Below are positions 24,559-32,801 of a stretch of 52,847 bases of DNA, piece by piece (position 1 is the first letter of the stretch; each line of letters opens with the position of its first letter). The position numbers and the translations under genes were made by a program. This DNA comes from Pirellulales bacterium (GTDB lineage Bacteria > Planctomycetota > Planctomycetia > Pirellulales > JALHPA01), in the NCBI GenBank assembly GCA_033762255.1, contig JANRLT010000050.1:1-52847 (forward strand), written 5' to 3'. The notes beneath the pieces are model-generated. The model searched no databases, was not told the origin of the DNA, and worked only from the letters and a program-made list of their open reading frames with translations.

Positions 24559-27500
24559 TTACGCCCCTCGTCCCGCCTGTTGCACCACGCGCTGCAACCG
24601 CAAGCGATTTTCTCTTTGTAAGCGCTGGCAATCCCGCAGCAATTTGTCCGAATCCGGGTAGCCCAACAGCGCGGCCAGTTTGGCCAATTCGGCCGGTTGT
24701 CGCGGCAGGTCATTTAGCGCGGTCATATTCATCAAACGCAAGCGGCCTTGGATCGTGCGCAACACCTGATAACTGGTCGTCAGGTAATCACAATCGTCGG
24801 CCGTCAGTAACCGATGTTCCCGCAACAGCCCCAAGGCCGCGAGGGTGTTGGGTTCGCGAATTTGCGGCAGTTCTCCCCCGTATTTTAGCTGCAACAGTTG
24901 CACGATGAATTCGACATCCAAGACCCCCCCCGGTCCCCGCTTGAGGTTTAAATCCGTGGCTCCCTCTTGCATGCGCATGCGCATTTCATAAATTTCCGCG
25001 GCAAATTCCGGACGCCAGGGGTGGGCGTACATCGCCGCCGCCAGGGTCTGTCGCACCACGTCGTGGCAAGCCGCGCTGCCATGTACAATCCGTCCCCGCG
25101 CCAGTGCCTGCCGTTCCCACAGTTGACCTTCCCCCGCTTCAAAATAACGCAGGAATTCAGCCAGGGACGTGACCAGCCGTCCGCTTTTGCCGGTGGGACG
25201 CAGGCGGGCGTCAATCTCGTACAATTTGCCGTGCGGTCCCAGGGTTCCGGCGGTTTTTACAATCCGCTGCGCCAGTTCGCTAAAAAAGTGTTGGTTGCTG
25301 GTCGTTTCGCCGCTGCGTCGAGATCTGCGCGCATGAAACGTGCCTCCATCGCCACTATATAAAAACAGCAAATCCAGGTCGCTGTGATAGTTGAGTTCCC
25401 GCCCTCCAAATTTGCCCAACGCCACCACGATCAATTCCGCTCCCCCACCTCCGCCGTCGGATTGGCTGGCTAATTGCGGTTCGCCATATTTTGCGGTCAA
25501 GCGGTCAAATTCGGTCTGGGCGATCTGGCTTAGGACCGCCTCGGCGATGTTGCACAATGCTTCGTTGATCCGCTCGACCGGCTCCTTGTTTAGAATGTCG
25601 CGCACGCCCACGCGCAGGCGTTCGGCCTTGGCAAAGCTGTGCAAGATGGGAGTCACATCCTCGGCTCCGCGGGCCAGTTCTTGCAATTGTTGGCGTAGTT
25701 GCCCGGCGGTGGGAAGTTTATCCAACAGCAGGCTATCGAGTAATTCGTCGATCATGCCGGGATTTTGCGTAAGCAGGTCGCACAGATACGGGCTTGAGGC
25801 GCATAATTCGACATATAACTCGAGCGAGGGGGGGTTAAAGCTAAAAAGTTCCCACAATACCGCCTTACCACCCAAATGATCACTGACGCGGGTCAAATTC
25901 TTGAGGGTGGCGTCGGGATCGGCGGTGGCGGAAAGGGCCGCCAACAACCGCGGGGCGATCGCCGCCAAAAAGTGTCGACACCGCCGCTGTGACAGGTACC
26001 GCACGCTTTCATGCGCCAGGGCCAGCAAGTTTTGATACGCGGCCGTATTGTCCGCAAAGCGGTATTTGGACAGGACTTCGTGAATCAGTTCCAGACTGGG
26101 ATCGGGGTCAAAAATCAGATCGCTTTCCGGCGCCGAGGTTTCATCATCGACAAACGCATCATGCAGCAAATGGTCCAGGATTTTGCGGTTGAGTTGGGTC
26201 ACACGCTCTAGGTCGGCCATGAACGTCGATTGTGGAGTTCCGGCGGGGGTTTCGCCGTAGCCCAGCCGCAAGGCCAACCGCCGCAATTCGGCTGGTTGGG
26301 CGGGAAGGCGATGCGTTTGCAGGTCGTACATGATCTGCAAATAATGCTCCACCCTGCGTAAAAAAGTGTAGTTTTCTTCCAGAAGAACGCGTTCTTGATT
26401 GGTCAGGCAGCCAGCGTTTTCCAGTTCGACAATCGCCGCCAGGGTGTTAGTCGTGCGAACGCGGGGCAAATCCCCCCCGTTGAGTAATTGCAGAAATTGA
26501 ATGACAAATTCGATATCGCGGATGCCCCCCCGTCCGCTTTTGACATCGGTGGCTTCGCCGCCGGCGCGGCGGGCCCGGCCCTCGATCCGACGCTTAAGCG
26601 CGCTAATGCCCGTGATATCCGCCCGACTCAGATAGCGGCGATAAATCCACGGCTCTAGCCGGGTAAGAAACTCCCGTCCCACCGCCAGATTTCCTGCGGC
26701 CGCGCGAGCCTTGACTAGCGCCTGGCGCTCCCAGGTCCGGCCCGACAGGTCGTAGTAATGTAGCGCGGCCTCGGTACTGGTGATAACCAGGCCGCTTTGC
26801 CCGCCGGGTCGCAAACGCAGATCCACGCGGTACACGCTACCCAGCGCGGTCGATTCCGTCAGCAAACGGACAATTTCGCGGGCCAGGCGATCATAGTATT
26901 CCTGAGCCGCCGCGGCCGCCAGGCGGTTCTGTCCCGCCGCCGCTTCATAGACAAACATCAGGTCAATATCGCTTGAATAATTCAGTTCATTACCGCCAAG
27001 TTTGCCAAACGCCAGCACGGCCAAACGGGGCGGAGCGACGGTTGTTCCCTTGGGCGTTTGTTTTTTTCGCAATAAGGTTTGCTCCGCGGCCAGGACCGCG
27101 GCTTCCAGCAGGGCATCGGCCAGATAAGATATTTGCCGCGTCACGGTCTCTAGCCGCAATCCGCGAATGATATCGCCATAGGCAATGCGCAGGGTTTCCC
27201 GCCGTTTAAAACGCCGCAGCGCGGTCAGCACGTGCCGCTCGTCCGGCAGGGAAAGCACTTCACTGGTGATTTCTTGAATCAAGACTTCGCGGGCCACCGC
27301 TTCGCCCGCGGTCATACGTAAAAGGTCGTAGCTTTCGGGATCACTAATCAGCAGCTCGCCCAAATAATGGCTGGCGGCAAAAATTTGCAACAGCGTTCCC
27401 AGCGATTCCGGTTCGCGCTCCCACAAGCTAGCCAAGCCCAGGGGATTGCGCGCGGCGCTGACAAAACGCTCTAAACTATTCAGCGCGCGGTCGGGATCGC

Positions 27501-27687
27501 TCAGTTGCGGTAGCTCCGCCAGTAGTTGCTGGCACACTCGCCCCAGCAATTCCGGCGGCAAGCCCCGTTGGGCCAGGCCGGTCAAGTTAGCCACGGCGCG
27601 GGGTATGTCTTGGACACCCCATGGTTTGAGGGTCGCGCTGGCGGCGGCGGGATCTGCCAACCATTCCCAAGTTTCAAAGACGGCCAT
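24559..27687 (-). CDS. glnE: Bifunctional glutamine synthetase adenylyltransferase/deadenylylase
   Basis: A 1042-residue protein with the duplicated GlnE architecture. Each half has a nucleotidyltransferase core: GKLGGNELNYSSDIDLMFVY in the N-terminal half and GKFGGRELNYHSDLDLLFLY in the C-terminal half. Each core is followed by GRTWERQALVKARA or QLWERQALARGR and by an RGGIRDIEFVIQ or PGGVLDVEFIVQ helix. GlnE adds and removes AMP on glutamine synthetase in response to PII and glutamine, controlling nitrogen assimilation. The frame is open to 27885, but the extra 66 residues are Gly/Cys-rich and unlike the family; the ATG at 27687 (MAVFETWEWL) is preferred. No glnA or glnB is in the window. 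Confidence 0.95.
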   Translation of the reverse strand: MAVFETWEWLADPAAASATLKPWGVQDIPRAVANLTGLAQRGLPPELLGRVCQQLLAELPQLSDPDRALNSLERFVSAARNPLGLASLWEREPESLGTLLQIFAASHYLGELLISDPESYDLLRMTAGEAVAREVLIQEITSEVLSLPDERHVLTALRRFKRRETLRIAYGDIIRGLRLETVTRQISYLADALLEAAVLAAEQTLLRKKQTPKGTTVAPPRLAVLAFGKLGGNELNYSSDIDLMFVYEAAAGQNRLAAAAAQEYYDRLAREIVRLLTESTALGSVYRVDLRLRPGGQSGLVITSTEAALHYYDLSGRTWERQALVKARAAAGNLAVGREFLTRLEPWIYRRYLSRADITGISALKRRIEGRARRAGGEATDVKSGRGGIRDIEFVIQFLQLLNGGDLPRVRTTNTLAAIVELENAGCLTNQERVLLEENYTFLRRVEHYLQIMYDLQTHRLPAQPAELRRLALRLGYGETPAGTPQSTFMADLERVTQLNRKILDHLLHDAFVDDETSAPESDLIFDPDPSLELIHEVLSKYRFADNTAAYQNLLALAHESVRYLSQRRCRHFLAAIAPRLLAALSATADPDATLKNLTRVSDHLGGKAVLWELFSFNPPSLELYVELCASSPYLCDLLTQNPGMIDELLDSLLLDKLPTAGQLRQQLQELARGAEDVTPILHSFAKAERLRVGVRDILNKEPVERINEALCNIAEAVLSQIAQTEFDRLTAKYGEPQLASQSDGGGGGAELIVVALGKFGGRELNYHSDLDLLFLYSGDGGTFHARRSRRSGETTSNQHFFSELAQRIVKTAGTLGPHGKLYEIDARLRPTGKSGRLVTSLAEFLRYFEAGEGQLWERQALARGRIVHGSAACHDVVRQTLAAAMYAHPWRPEFAAEIYEMRMRMQEGATDLNLKRGPGGVLDVEFIVQLLQLKYGGELPQIREPNTLAALGLLREHRLLTADDCDYLTTSYQVLRTIQGRLRLMNMTALNDLPRQPAELAKLAALLGYPDSDKLLRDCQRLQRENRLRLQRVVQQAGRGA

Positions 27688-27991
27688 GATGCGAGACGCG
27701 TTGCGGCTAAAATATGATGACAGTTGACTAGGATCGGTCACGACTCCCGCTGTTTTCAGGCCCAGGCGTGAATCCCGTGGAATTCTTGCCGTCCCCGTGT
27801 CAACCTGCTCCCGCTCATTTCCCCCGCAACAATTGTCATTATATCTGTCACCCGCCCAAAGTCCCAGCCCACCCCCCCCCGTCATCTTCGCTAGGACAAA
27901 CTGACTAGGAACTCTCTGGGTGCCGCCGTATGATACATGTTAGCCTTGTAAAAAAGAGCTAATCAAATCCGGCAACTTTAGCGCGGGGCCT
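27688..27991. other. 304-bp divergent gap between glnE and the HtrA-like gene
   Basis: No gene is supported. A perfect TATAAT on the minus strand at 27838-27843 could be a -10 box for glnE, about 150 bases upstream of its start, but no good -35 is seen at 17-18 bases. A run of C (about 27870-27880) stands out. On the plus strand TATGAT at 27929-27934 is a weak -10 candidate for the protease gene. Confidence 0.35.
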
Positions 27992-29551
27992 ATGATGAAA
28001 ATTGTACTGACACGCTTTCCTTGGTGGGGGTGGCGGCTGTTTTTAGCTGGTCTGCTGGGGACGAATGGACTAGGGGTGGGAATTTGGCCCGCCCTGGGCC
28101 AACCGGGTGAGCCCGCTTCGGCGGCCAATTCCGCACTGCTGGCCGCCTGGGAAGCGGAACTGACCGCCGCCATTGCCAAATGCGAAAAATCCGTGGTTGC
28201 CATCGCCCGGGTCGATCCCCAGCCCGCGCCTGCCCGGGCTCCTAATTTGGCAAATGGTGCCAACCCACAACAACCACTGCTGTTACGGGCGTTGGATGAC
28301 CCCGATAGCCCGGATTTTCGGCCAGATTTGTTTGCCACGGGCATCGTGGTTGATAAGAACGGCCTGATTTTGACAAACTATCATGTGGTGGGGCTGAATA
28401 GCCAGCATTGGGTGACCACACCGGATCGACGGCGGTACCGCGCCACCATCAAGGGGGCTGATCCGCGCAGCGACTTGGCCGTGCTGGAGATCGCGGCCAC
28501 CGACCTGACACCCATGCCCCTGGGGGATGGAAACGCCCTGAAAAAAGGGCAATTCGCCATCGCGCTGGGGAATCCCTATGCCATTGCGGAGGATGGCTCC
28601 GCCAGCGCGGCGTGGGGCCTGATTGCCAACCTGGGTCGAAAAATTCCCGTGGATCAAACGCAGCCGCAGGCGGGACGCGATAAACTGTACCATTATGGAA
28701 TGTTGGTTCAAACCGATGCGAAGCTCAATCTGGGGACTAGCGGCGGCGCGCTTATTAACCTGCGTGGCGAAATGATCGGCCTGACCACCGCGCAGGCGGC
28801 ATTGTCGGGTTATGAACAGGCGGCCGGTTATGCCTTGCCCGTGAATGAAACTTTTCGCCGCGTGGTCGAGACACTCAAAGCAGGCCGCGAGGTCGAATAC
28901 GGATTCTTGGGGGTCAAACCAGAAAACCTAACCCAAGCTGAGCGGCAAAACCTGCCGGGTGATTTGGGCCAAGGAGGGGTTCGCATTGCCGAGGTCGTTC
29001 CCGGGACGCCCGCCGAACGAGCGGGGGTGCGGGCGGGGGACCTGCTGACGCATATTGACCAACAATTACTGCGCGACACGGACGATCTGGTCCTGCGGAT
29101 GGGGCAGTTTCCCATCGAGACAAAATTGCCGGTGCGGTTGGTGCGTAACCAGCGTCCGCTGGCATTGGCGGTGGAGTTGACCAAATATCCGGTAAAAGGG
29201 GAAAAGATTATCACTACTCCTCCCGCGCTATGGCGGGGAATGGGGATCGATTTTGCGACAGCGCTGCCGGACGACTTTGAACGGGTGAACCGGTTGCCGC
29301 TGTTTCGTGGCGGCGGGGTCGCCGTTTTGCATGTCACGCCGGGAAGTCCGGCCGCCACGGCGGGTTTGCAGTCGGGAATGTTTATCACCGCCGTGGGAGA
29401 GCAACCCATCGCCAGCCCGCGCGAGTTTCGCGCGGCGGTGGCGGAATTGTCCGGCCCCGTCCAGTTGCAAACAATCACTCCCGCCGGAGCCAATACCCAG
29501 CTCGAGCCGCGCACCGTCATGGAAGGGGAAGCCCCCCCCGACGCGCGCTAA
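27992..29551 (+). CDS. HtrA/DegP-like trypsin-type serine protease with two PDZ domains
   Basis: A 519-residue exported protein. A signal peptide covers about residues 1-36 (LFLAGLLGTNGLGVGIWPAL). The protease domain has the catalytic triad His131 in LTNYHVVG, Asp161 in RSDLAVLE and Ser250 in LGTSGGAL; the usual GNSGG is GTSGG. PDZ1 (about 300-390) carries YGFLGVKPENL and GTPAERAGVRAGDLLTHID; PDZ2 (about 415-505) carries VAVLHVTPGSPAATAGLQSGM. HtrA proteases degrade or refold damaged envelope proteins. The next gene downstream, a parvulin-type isomerase, also fits envelope protein quality control. The ATG at 27992 is followed by a second ATG at 27995. Confidence 0.92.
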   Translation: MMKIVLTRFPWWGWRLFLAGLLGTNGLGVGIWPALGQPGEPASAANSALLAAWEAELTAAIAKCEKSVVAIARVDPQPAPARAPNLANGANPQQPLLLRALDDPDSPDFRPDLFATGIVVDKNGLILTNYHVVGLNSQHWVTTPDRRRYRATIKGADPRSDLAVLEIAATDLTPMPLGDGNALKKGQFAIALGNPYAIAEDGSASAAWGLIANLGRKIPVDQTQPQAGRDKLYHYGMLVQTDAKLNLGTSGGALINLRGEMIGLTTAQAALSGYEQAAGYALPVNETFRRVVETLKAGREVEYGFLGVKPENLTQAERQNLPGDLGQGGVRIAEVVPGTPAERAGVRAGDLLTHIDQQLLRDTDDLVLRMGQFPIETKLPVRLVRNQRPLALAVELTKYPVKGEKIITTPPALWRGMGIDFATALPDDFERVNRLPLFRGGGVAVLHVTPGSPAATAGLQSGMFITAVGEQPIASPREFRAAVAELSGPVQLQTITPAGANTQLEPRTVMEGEAPPDAR

Positions 29552-29555
29552 AATT

Positions 29556-29567
29556 TTCGTGCTAGCA
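29556..29567 (+). promoter_or_regulatory. TTCGTGCTAGCA motif, copy 2
   Basis: Exact 12-mer, five bases after the HtrA-like stop codon and about 275 bases upstream of the parvulin gene. Same orientation as both genes. See copies at 21906 and 43540. Confidence 0.35.
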
Positions 29568-29614
29568 TCCTCGCGCCGGACCCGCGGCGGTAGCAGATAA
29601 TCCTCGACGACCTT

Positions 29615-29633
29615 AATTTTTGATTCAAAAATT
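29615..29633. other. AT-rich hairpin AATTTTTG/CAAAAATT
   Basis: A perfect eight-base inverted repeat with an ATT loop, 64 bases after the HtrA-like gene and followed shortly by a T-run (TTTTTT at about 29641). It could act as a weak terminator. Confidence 0.3.
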
Positions 29634-29729
29634 GCGGCGGTTTTTTCCATTTAATTCCGCCTTTCTCAGGTAAGTCGGGCACGCACAAGGGCCTAAGGTA
29701 GCTTTTGTCGGTTCTGTGGGGAATCGCTC

Positions 29730-29758
29730 TTGACCCTGTGGGCGATCTTACCTATTCT
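29730..29758 (+). promoter_or_regulatory. Sigma-70-like promoter candidate for the parvulin gene
   Basis: TTGACC (29730-29735) and TATTCT (29753-29758) are separated by 17 bases. They match the -35 consensus at five of six positions and the -10 at four of six. The site lies 84 bases upstream of the ATG at 29842. It is a consensus match only. Confidence 0.4.
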
Positions 29759-29841
29759 CTCGCCGATTTGTAAAACTTTCCGCCGCGTCACAATGTCGCG
29801 CGGCTTTCATTGGGATTTTTATATTTTTGCGGAGAATTACC

Positions 29842-31896
29842 ATGACCCAGCGGCAAAACCCCGGCAAATCCAGTCATACAACCTGGCAGCGACGATGGCT
29901 GCTCGTGGGTGGTCCGTTGGCGGTGATTGGAGTCAGCATGGCGGCCAAGGTTATGTGGACGAATCCCCAGGCTGGTGCCGCGGGTGTACCCGGTCAACCG
30001 GCCCGTCCGGCGGCTGTGGGGGGGGTAAACCCCGCGGCGGGCACTGCCCGGCAACCCGGCGCTCCGGCCGCGGTCCAGCCCAAGGCCCTGCCCCAACCCG
30101 GCGCGGCGAATCCGCAAGCGCAGATCGTGGCCAACATTAATGGCGAGGAAATCTCTCGCGAGGAATTGGCTTCCGCGTGCGTGCAACGGTTTGGCAAGCC
30201 CGTGATCGAAAGCATGATCAATAAACAATTGATCGCCCGCTATTGCGCTCAGCAAAAAATTCAAGTCACCGACCAGGACGTGGCGGTGGAGATCGACCGT
30301 CTGGCCCGCAAATTTCGGATGACCAGCGAAGACTACCTCAAGATGCTCAAACAAGAGCGCGGCATCCAGGCCGAGCAATACGCTTCCGAGATCGTCTGGC
30401 CGACGCTGGCCCTGCGCCGTCTGGCCGCCCAAAAAATCACCCCCACCGAAGCTGAGATCGACCAGGCCATCGAAGCCCAATACGGCGAGGCGATCAAAAC
30501 CCGCATTATCATTTGCAACGACCAAGCCACCGCCCAGCAAGTCTGGCAACAGGCCCGGCAAAATCCCGATGACTTTGGCGCGCTAGCCCGCAAACATTCC
30601 CAGGATCCCAGCGCCAGCGTGGGGGGACTGATCCCCCCCATCCGCCACCACTTGGGCGAGCCGGTGCTGGAAGAAGCGGCTTTTTCGCTGAATGAAAGCG
30701 ACCGCGTGGTTTCGGAATTACTGACGTTGGATTTGCCCACGCCGGAGGGTACCACTCCCGTGCGGCAATTTGCCATTTTGAAATACGAGGGCCGGTTAAA
30801 GCCGGTGCCAATTCAGCGGGAACAGGTAGCGGCTCAAATTCGGGACGGCATTGTCGATAAAAAACTGCGCGAGGAGGCCGCCCGCATCTTTGAAGCGCTG
30901 GAACAACAGGCCCAGGCCGACCGGGCGATCGTGAATGTGGCCAACGATCCACGGTTAAAGCAGCAATTTCCCGGGGTGGCCGCCCAGGTCTACCAGCAAA
31001 ATATCACGCTGGCCCAGGTGTCGGAGGAATGCGTGAAGCGGCACGGGATCGAGGTGTTGGAAACGATGATTTCCAAGCGGATGCTGCAGCATGCCTTGCG
31101 GTCGAATCAGATGCAAGTGACGCAGGACGACCTGGACGCCGAAGTCGCCCGCGCGGCCCTGATGATGGGCAAAAAGAACGCGCAAGGGGGGCCGGATGTG
31201 CAAGCCTGGCTGGCCGCCGTGACCGAGGAAAATGGCGTCAGTGTAAAAACGTATGTGGATGATAGCGTCTGGCCATCAGTCGCGCTGATGAAACTGGCGG
31301 GGCAGGTCGAGATCACCCCGGAGGACCTGCAAAAGGGGTACGAGGCCAATTACGGCCCGCGCGTCAAATGCCGGGCCATTGTCATGAGCAACCTGCGCAA
31401 AGCACAAGAAGTTTGGGAGGAAGCCCGGCAAAATCCGACCAAGGAGCACTTTGCCAAACTGGCCGAAATGCACAGCATGGACCCTTCGAGCAAGGCCCTG
31501 CAGGGGCAGATTCCCCCTATTCAACGACATGGGGGCCAACAAGTGCTGGAGGAAGAGGCATTTAAGCTAAAGCCGAACGAACTGTCCAGCATCATCAACA
31601 TGTCCAACAACTACGTGATCCTGTTCTGCGAGGGGTACACCCAACCCAGCCAGGTCCCCTTTGCCGAGGTGCAACAAGACATCCAGGACGACCTGTACGA
31701 AAAGAAACTGCGGATTCAGATGGCGCAAACCTATTCCGAGTTGAAGGAAAACTCGCGGGTGGATAACTATCTGGCCGGGACGATGCACTACCCGACCAAA
31801 AAAGCCGCCTACCAGCAAGCGGCCGGCGCCGCGGTGGACGAGATTCCCGCCAACACCCCGACCGCCGCCGGAGCGCAACCCGGCCCGCGCCGCTAG
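29842..31896 (+). CDS. SurA/PpiC-like peptidyl-prolyl isomerase with duplicated module
   Basis: A 684-residue protein. One membrane or signal segment (WLLVGGPLAVIGVSMAAKVM, about residues 17-37) precedes a Pro/Ala/Gly-rich linker. Two SurA-N plus parvulin modules follow. The first has VANINGEEISREELASACVQ and a rotamase part with SQDPSASVGGLIPPI and VLEEAAFSLNESDRVV. The second has ECVKRHGIEVLETMISKRML and SMDPSSKALQGQIPPIQRHG with VLEEEAFKLKPNELSS. Such proteins chaperone exported or outer membrane proteins; whether both isomerase sites are active cannot be told. The ATG at 29842 has GGAGA seven bases upstream. It follows the HtrA-like protease on the same strand, fitting envelope protein folding. 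Confidence 0.88.
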   Translation: MTQRQNPGKSSHTTWQRRWLLVGGPLAVIGVSMAAKVMWTNPQAGAAGVPGQPARPAAVGGVNPAAGTARQPGAPAAVQPKALPQPGAANPQAQIVANINGEEISREELASACVQRFGKPVIESMINKQLIARYCAQQKIQVTDQDVAVEIDRLARKFRMTSEDYLKMLKQERGIQAEQYASEIVWPTLALRRLAAQKITPTEAEIDQAIEAQYGEAIKTRIIICNDQATAQQVWQQARQNPDDFGALARKHSQDPSASVGGLIPPIRHHLGEPVLEEAAFSLNESDRVVSELLTLDLPTPEGTTPVRQFAILKYEGRLKPVPIQREQVAAQIRDGIVDKKLREEAARIFEALEQQAQADRAIVNVANDPRLKQQFPGVAAQVYQQNITLAQVSEECVKRHGIEVLETMISKRMLQHALRSNQMQVTQDDLDAEVARAALMMGKKNAQGGPDVQAWLAAVTEENGVSVKTYVDDSVWPSVALMKLAGQVEITPEDLQKGYEANYGPRVKCRAIVMSNLRKAQEVWEEARQNPTKEHFAKLAEMHSMDPSSKALQGQIPPIQRHGGQQVLEEEAFKLKPNELSSIINMSNNYVILFCEGYTQPSQVPFAEVQQDIQDDLYEKKLRIQMAQTYSELKENSRVDNYLAGTMHYPTKKAAYQQAAGAAVDEIPANTPTAAGAQPGPRR

Positions 31897-32114
31897 GCGC
31901 GGCGGCAGGGGCAGGGAAGATGGGGTAGGGGTGAGGGAACAGGGAACGGGGGCAGGGGAGCCACGGGTGGCGGGGGACGAGCCCTAGCGAGGACCCCGTC
32001 GGGCAAAGTCAGAATTCAGAATGAAGAAGTCAAAATTGCTGCATTTCCAATCTACTTCTGCACTCTGCATTCAGCATTCTAACTTTGATTGGGGGACGAT
32101 GATTTGGCCGTAGC

Positions 32115-32162
32115 GGCGAGTTTTACTCGCCGAACTGGCCGTAGCGGCGAGTTCCACTCGCC
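32115..32162. repeat. Tandem GTAGCGGCGAG hairpins
   Basis: GGCGAGT/ACTCGCC (32115-32131, loop TTT) is followed directly by a second copy (32146-32162, GGCGAGTTCCACTCGCC). Both are led by GTAGC and trailed by GAA. Single copies occur at 48229-48245 and 48673-48689 with leader GTACC. Confidence 0.75.
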
Positions 32163-32237
32163 GAATTAGTTTTTAGTTACTGGTTTTTGGTATTTGGTTC
32201 AAAAGTCTTTCTAGCGCAAATCGGTTACAACCCCTAG

Positions 32238-32268
32238 CCCCGGGTTAGAGTGCAGCGACCACCCGAGG
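32238..32268. repeat. Hairpin with conserved GTGCAGCGA-type loop, copy 2
   Basis: CCCCGGGT (32238-32245) and ACCCGAGG (32261-32268) pair with one mismatch around TAGAGTGCAGCGACC. The leader CGGTTACA...TAGCC is shared with the copy at 48341-48369, whose arms are different. Confidence 0.65.
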
Positions 32269-32313
32269 GACGCAAAACAACCCCTCCCCTATATTGCCGC
32301 GACGCCCACAATG

Positions 32314-32332
32314 CCGCCGCTGGCATCGGCGG
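32314..32332. repeat. CCGCCG/CGGCGG hairpin, copy 3
   Basis: CCGCCG (32314-32319) and CGGCGG (32327-32332) around CTGGCAT. It is a less conserved member of the CCGCCGAT family seen at 16654, 20170 and 48564. Confidence 0.5.
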
Positions 32333-32481
32333 TATGTTTGCCTGTTCGCACAAATATATTTACGCAGCGAAATTGCTGCCACTTCTACGTCACGAAACTT
32401 TGGCGAGGTTAATAATGAAAGATTAAAATGAAATGAGGCTCACCAGACCAATCGATTAATCCCTTATTAAGGCAATAGCTT

Positions 32482-32613
32482 ATGTTTAAATTAAACACAA
32501 ATAATACAGTTGTTAAACTAATTTTATGCGCATTGTGTATTTTAATTATTGCCGCCTTCACTTACTGGGCAATTCAATTCGGGGGCGTCAAATTTCAGTG
32601 GAGTTTCTGGTAA
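32482..32613 (+). CDS. Small single-pass membrane protein (43 residues), hypothetical
   Basis: The frame encodes MFKLNTNNTVVKLILCALCI and then a hydrophobic run LIIAAFTYWAIQF, ending GGVKFQWSFW and TAA. It has one clear transmembrane segment (about residues 11-33) with Lys residues near both ends. AAGG lies about nine bases before the ATG. The DNA here (about 32400-32600) is AT-rich compared with the GC-rich window. I do not recognise a family. Size and composition are those of real small membrane proteins, but a short frame of this kind could be chance; confidence is moderate. It lies between repeat-rich DNA and the convergent propeller gene. Confidence 0.45.
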   Translation: MFKLNTNNTVVKLILCALCILIIAAFTYWAIQFGGVKFQWSFW

Positions 32614-32673
32614 ATGGGTTAGGACAAAAAATGCCTGATGCTTATCCAGAAATGGCAATTCCAGAAGTGCGAG

Positions 32674-32795
32674 GTAGCGGCATTTGCCAAAATTCCGGCT
32701 GACTGCCACACATGGCAAGAAAACATGGAATTCTTTCTCGTAACTCTGGCTAGTTGCTCTACTATTCCCACGACACTCTGGCCAGTTCCGCTACT
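32674..32795. repeat. Degenerate relative of the GTAGCGGAA dyad element
   Basis: GTAGCGG at 32674-32680 and TTCCGCTAC at 32787-32795 bracket about 122 bp containing ATTCCGGCTGACTGCC and ATGGAATTC. The ends match the 64-bp element at 10240 and 38779, but the interior is longer and eroded. A 63-codon frame over it has no recognisable content. Confidence 0.4.
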
Positions 32796-32801
32796 GAAAA
32801 T

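Larger units (their letters stand above)
31897..32481. repeat. Repeat-rich intergenic region after the parvulin gene
   Basis: This 585-bp stretch has no supported gene. In order it holds a G-rich GGGGCAGGG-type stretch, the 3' cassette shared with 20138-20327, an AT-rich AGTCAGAATTCAGAATG block, two tandem GTAGCGGCGAG hairpins (32111-32163), an AGTGCAGCGA-loop hairpin (32238-32268) and a CCGCCG hairpin (32314-32332). From 32395 it turns AT-rich, leading into a small ORF. Confidence 0.65.
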
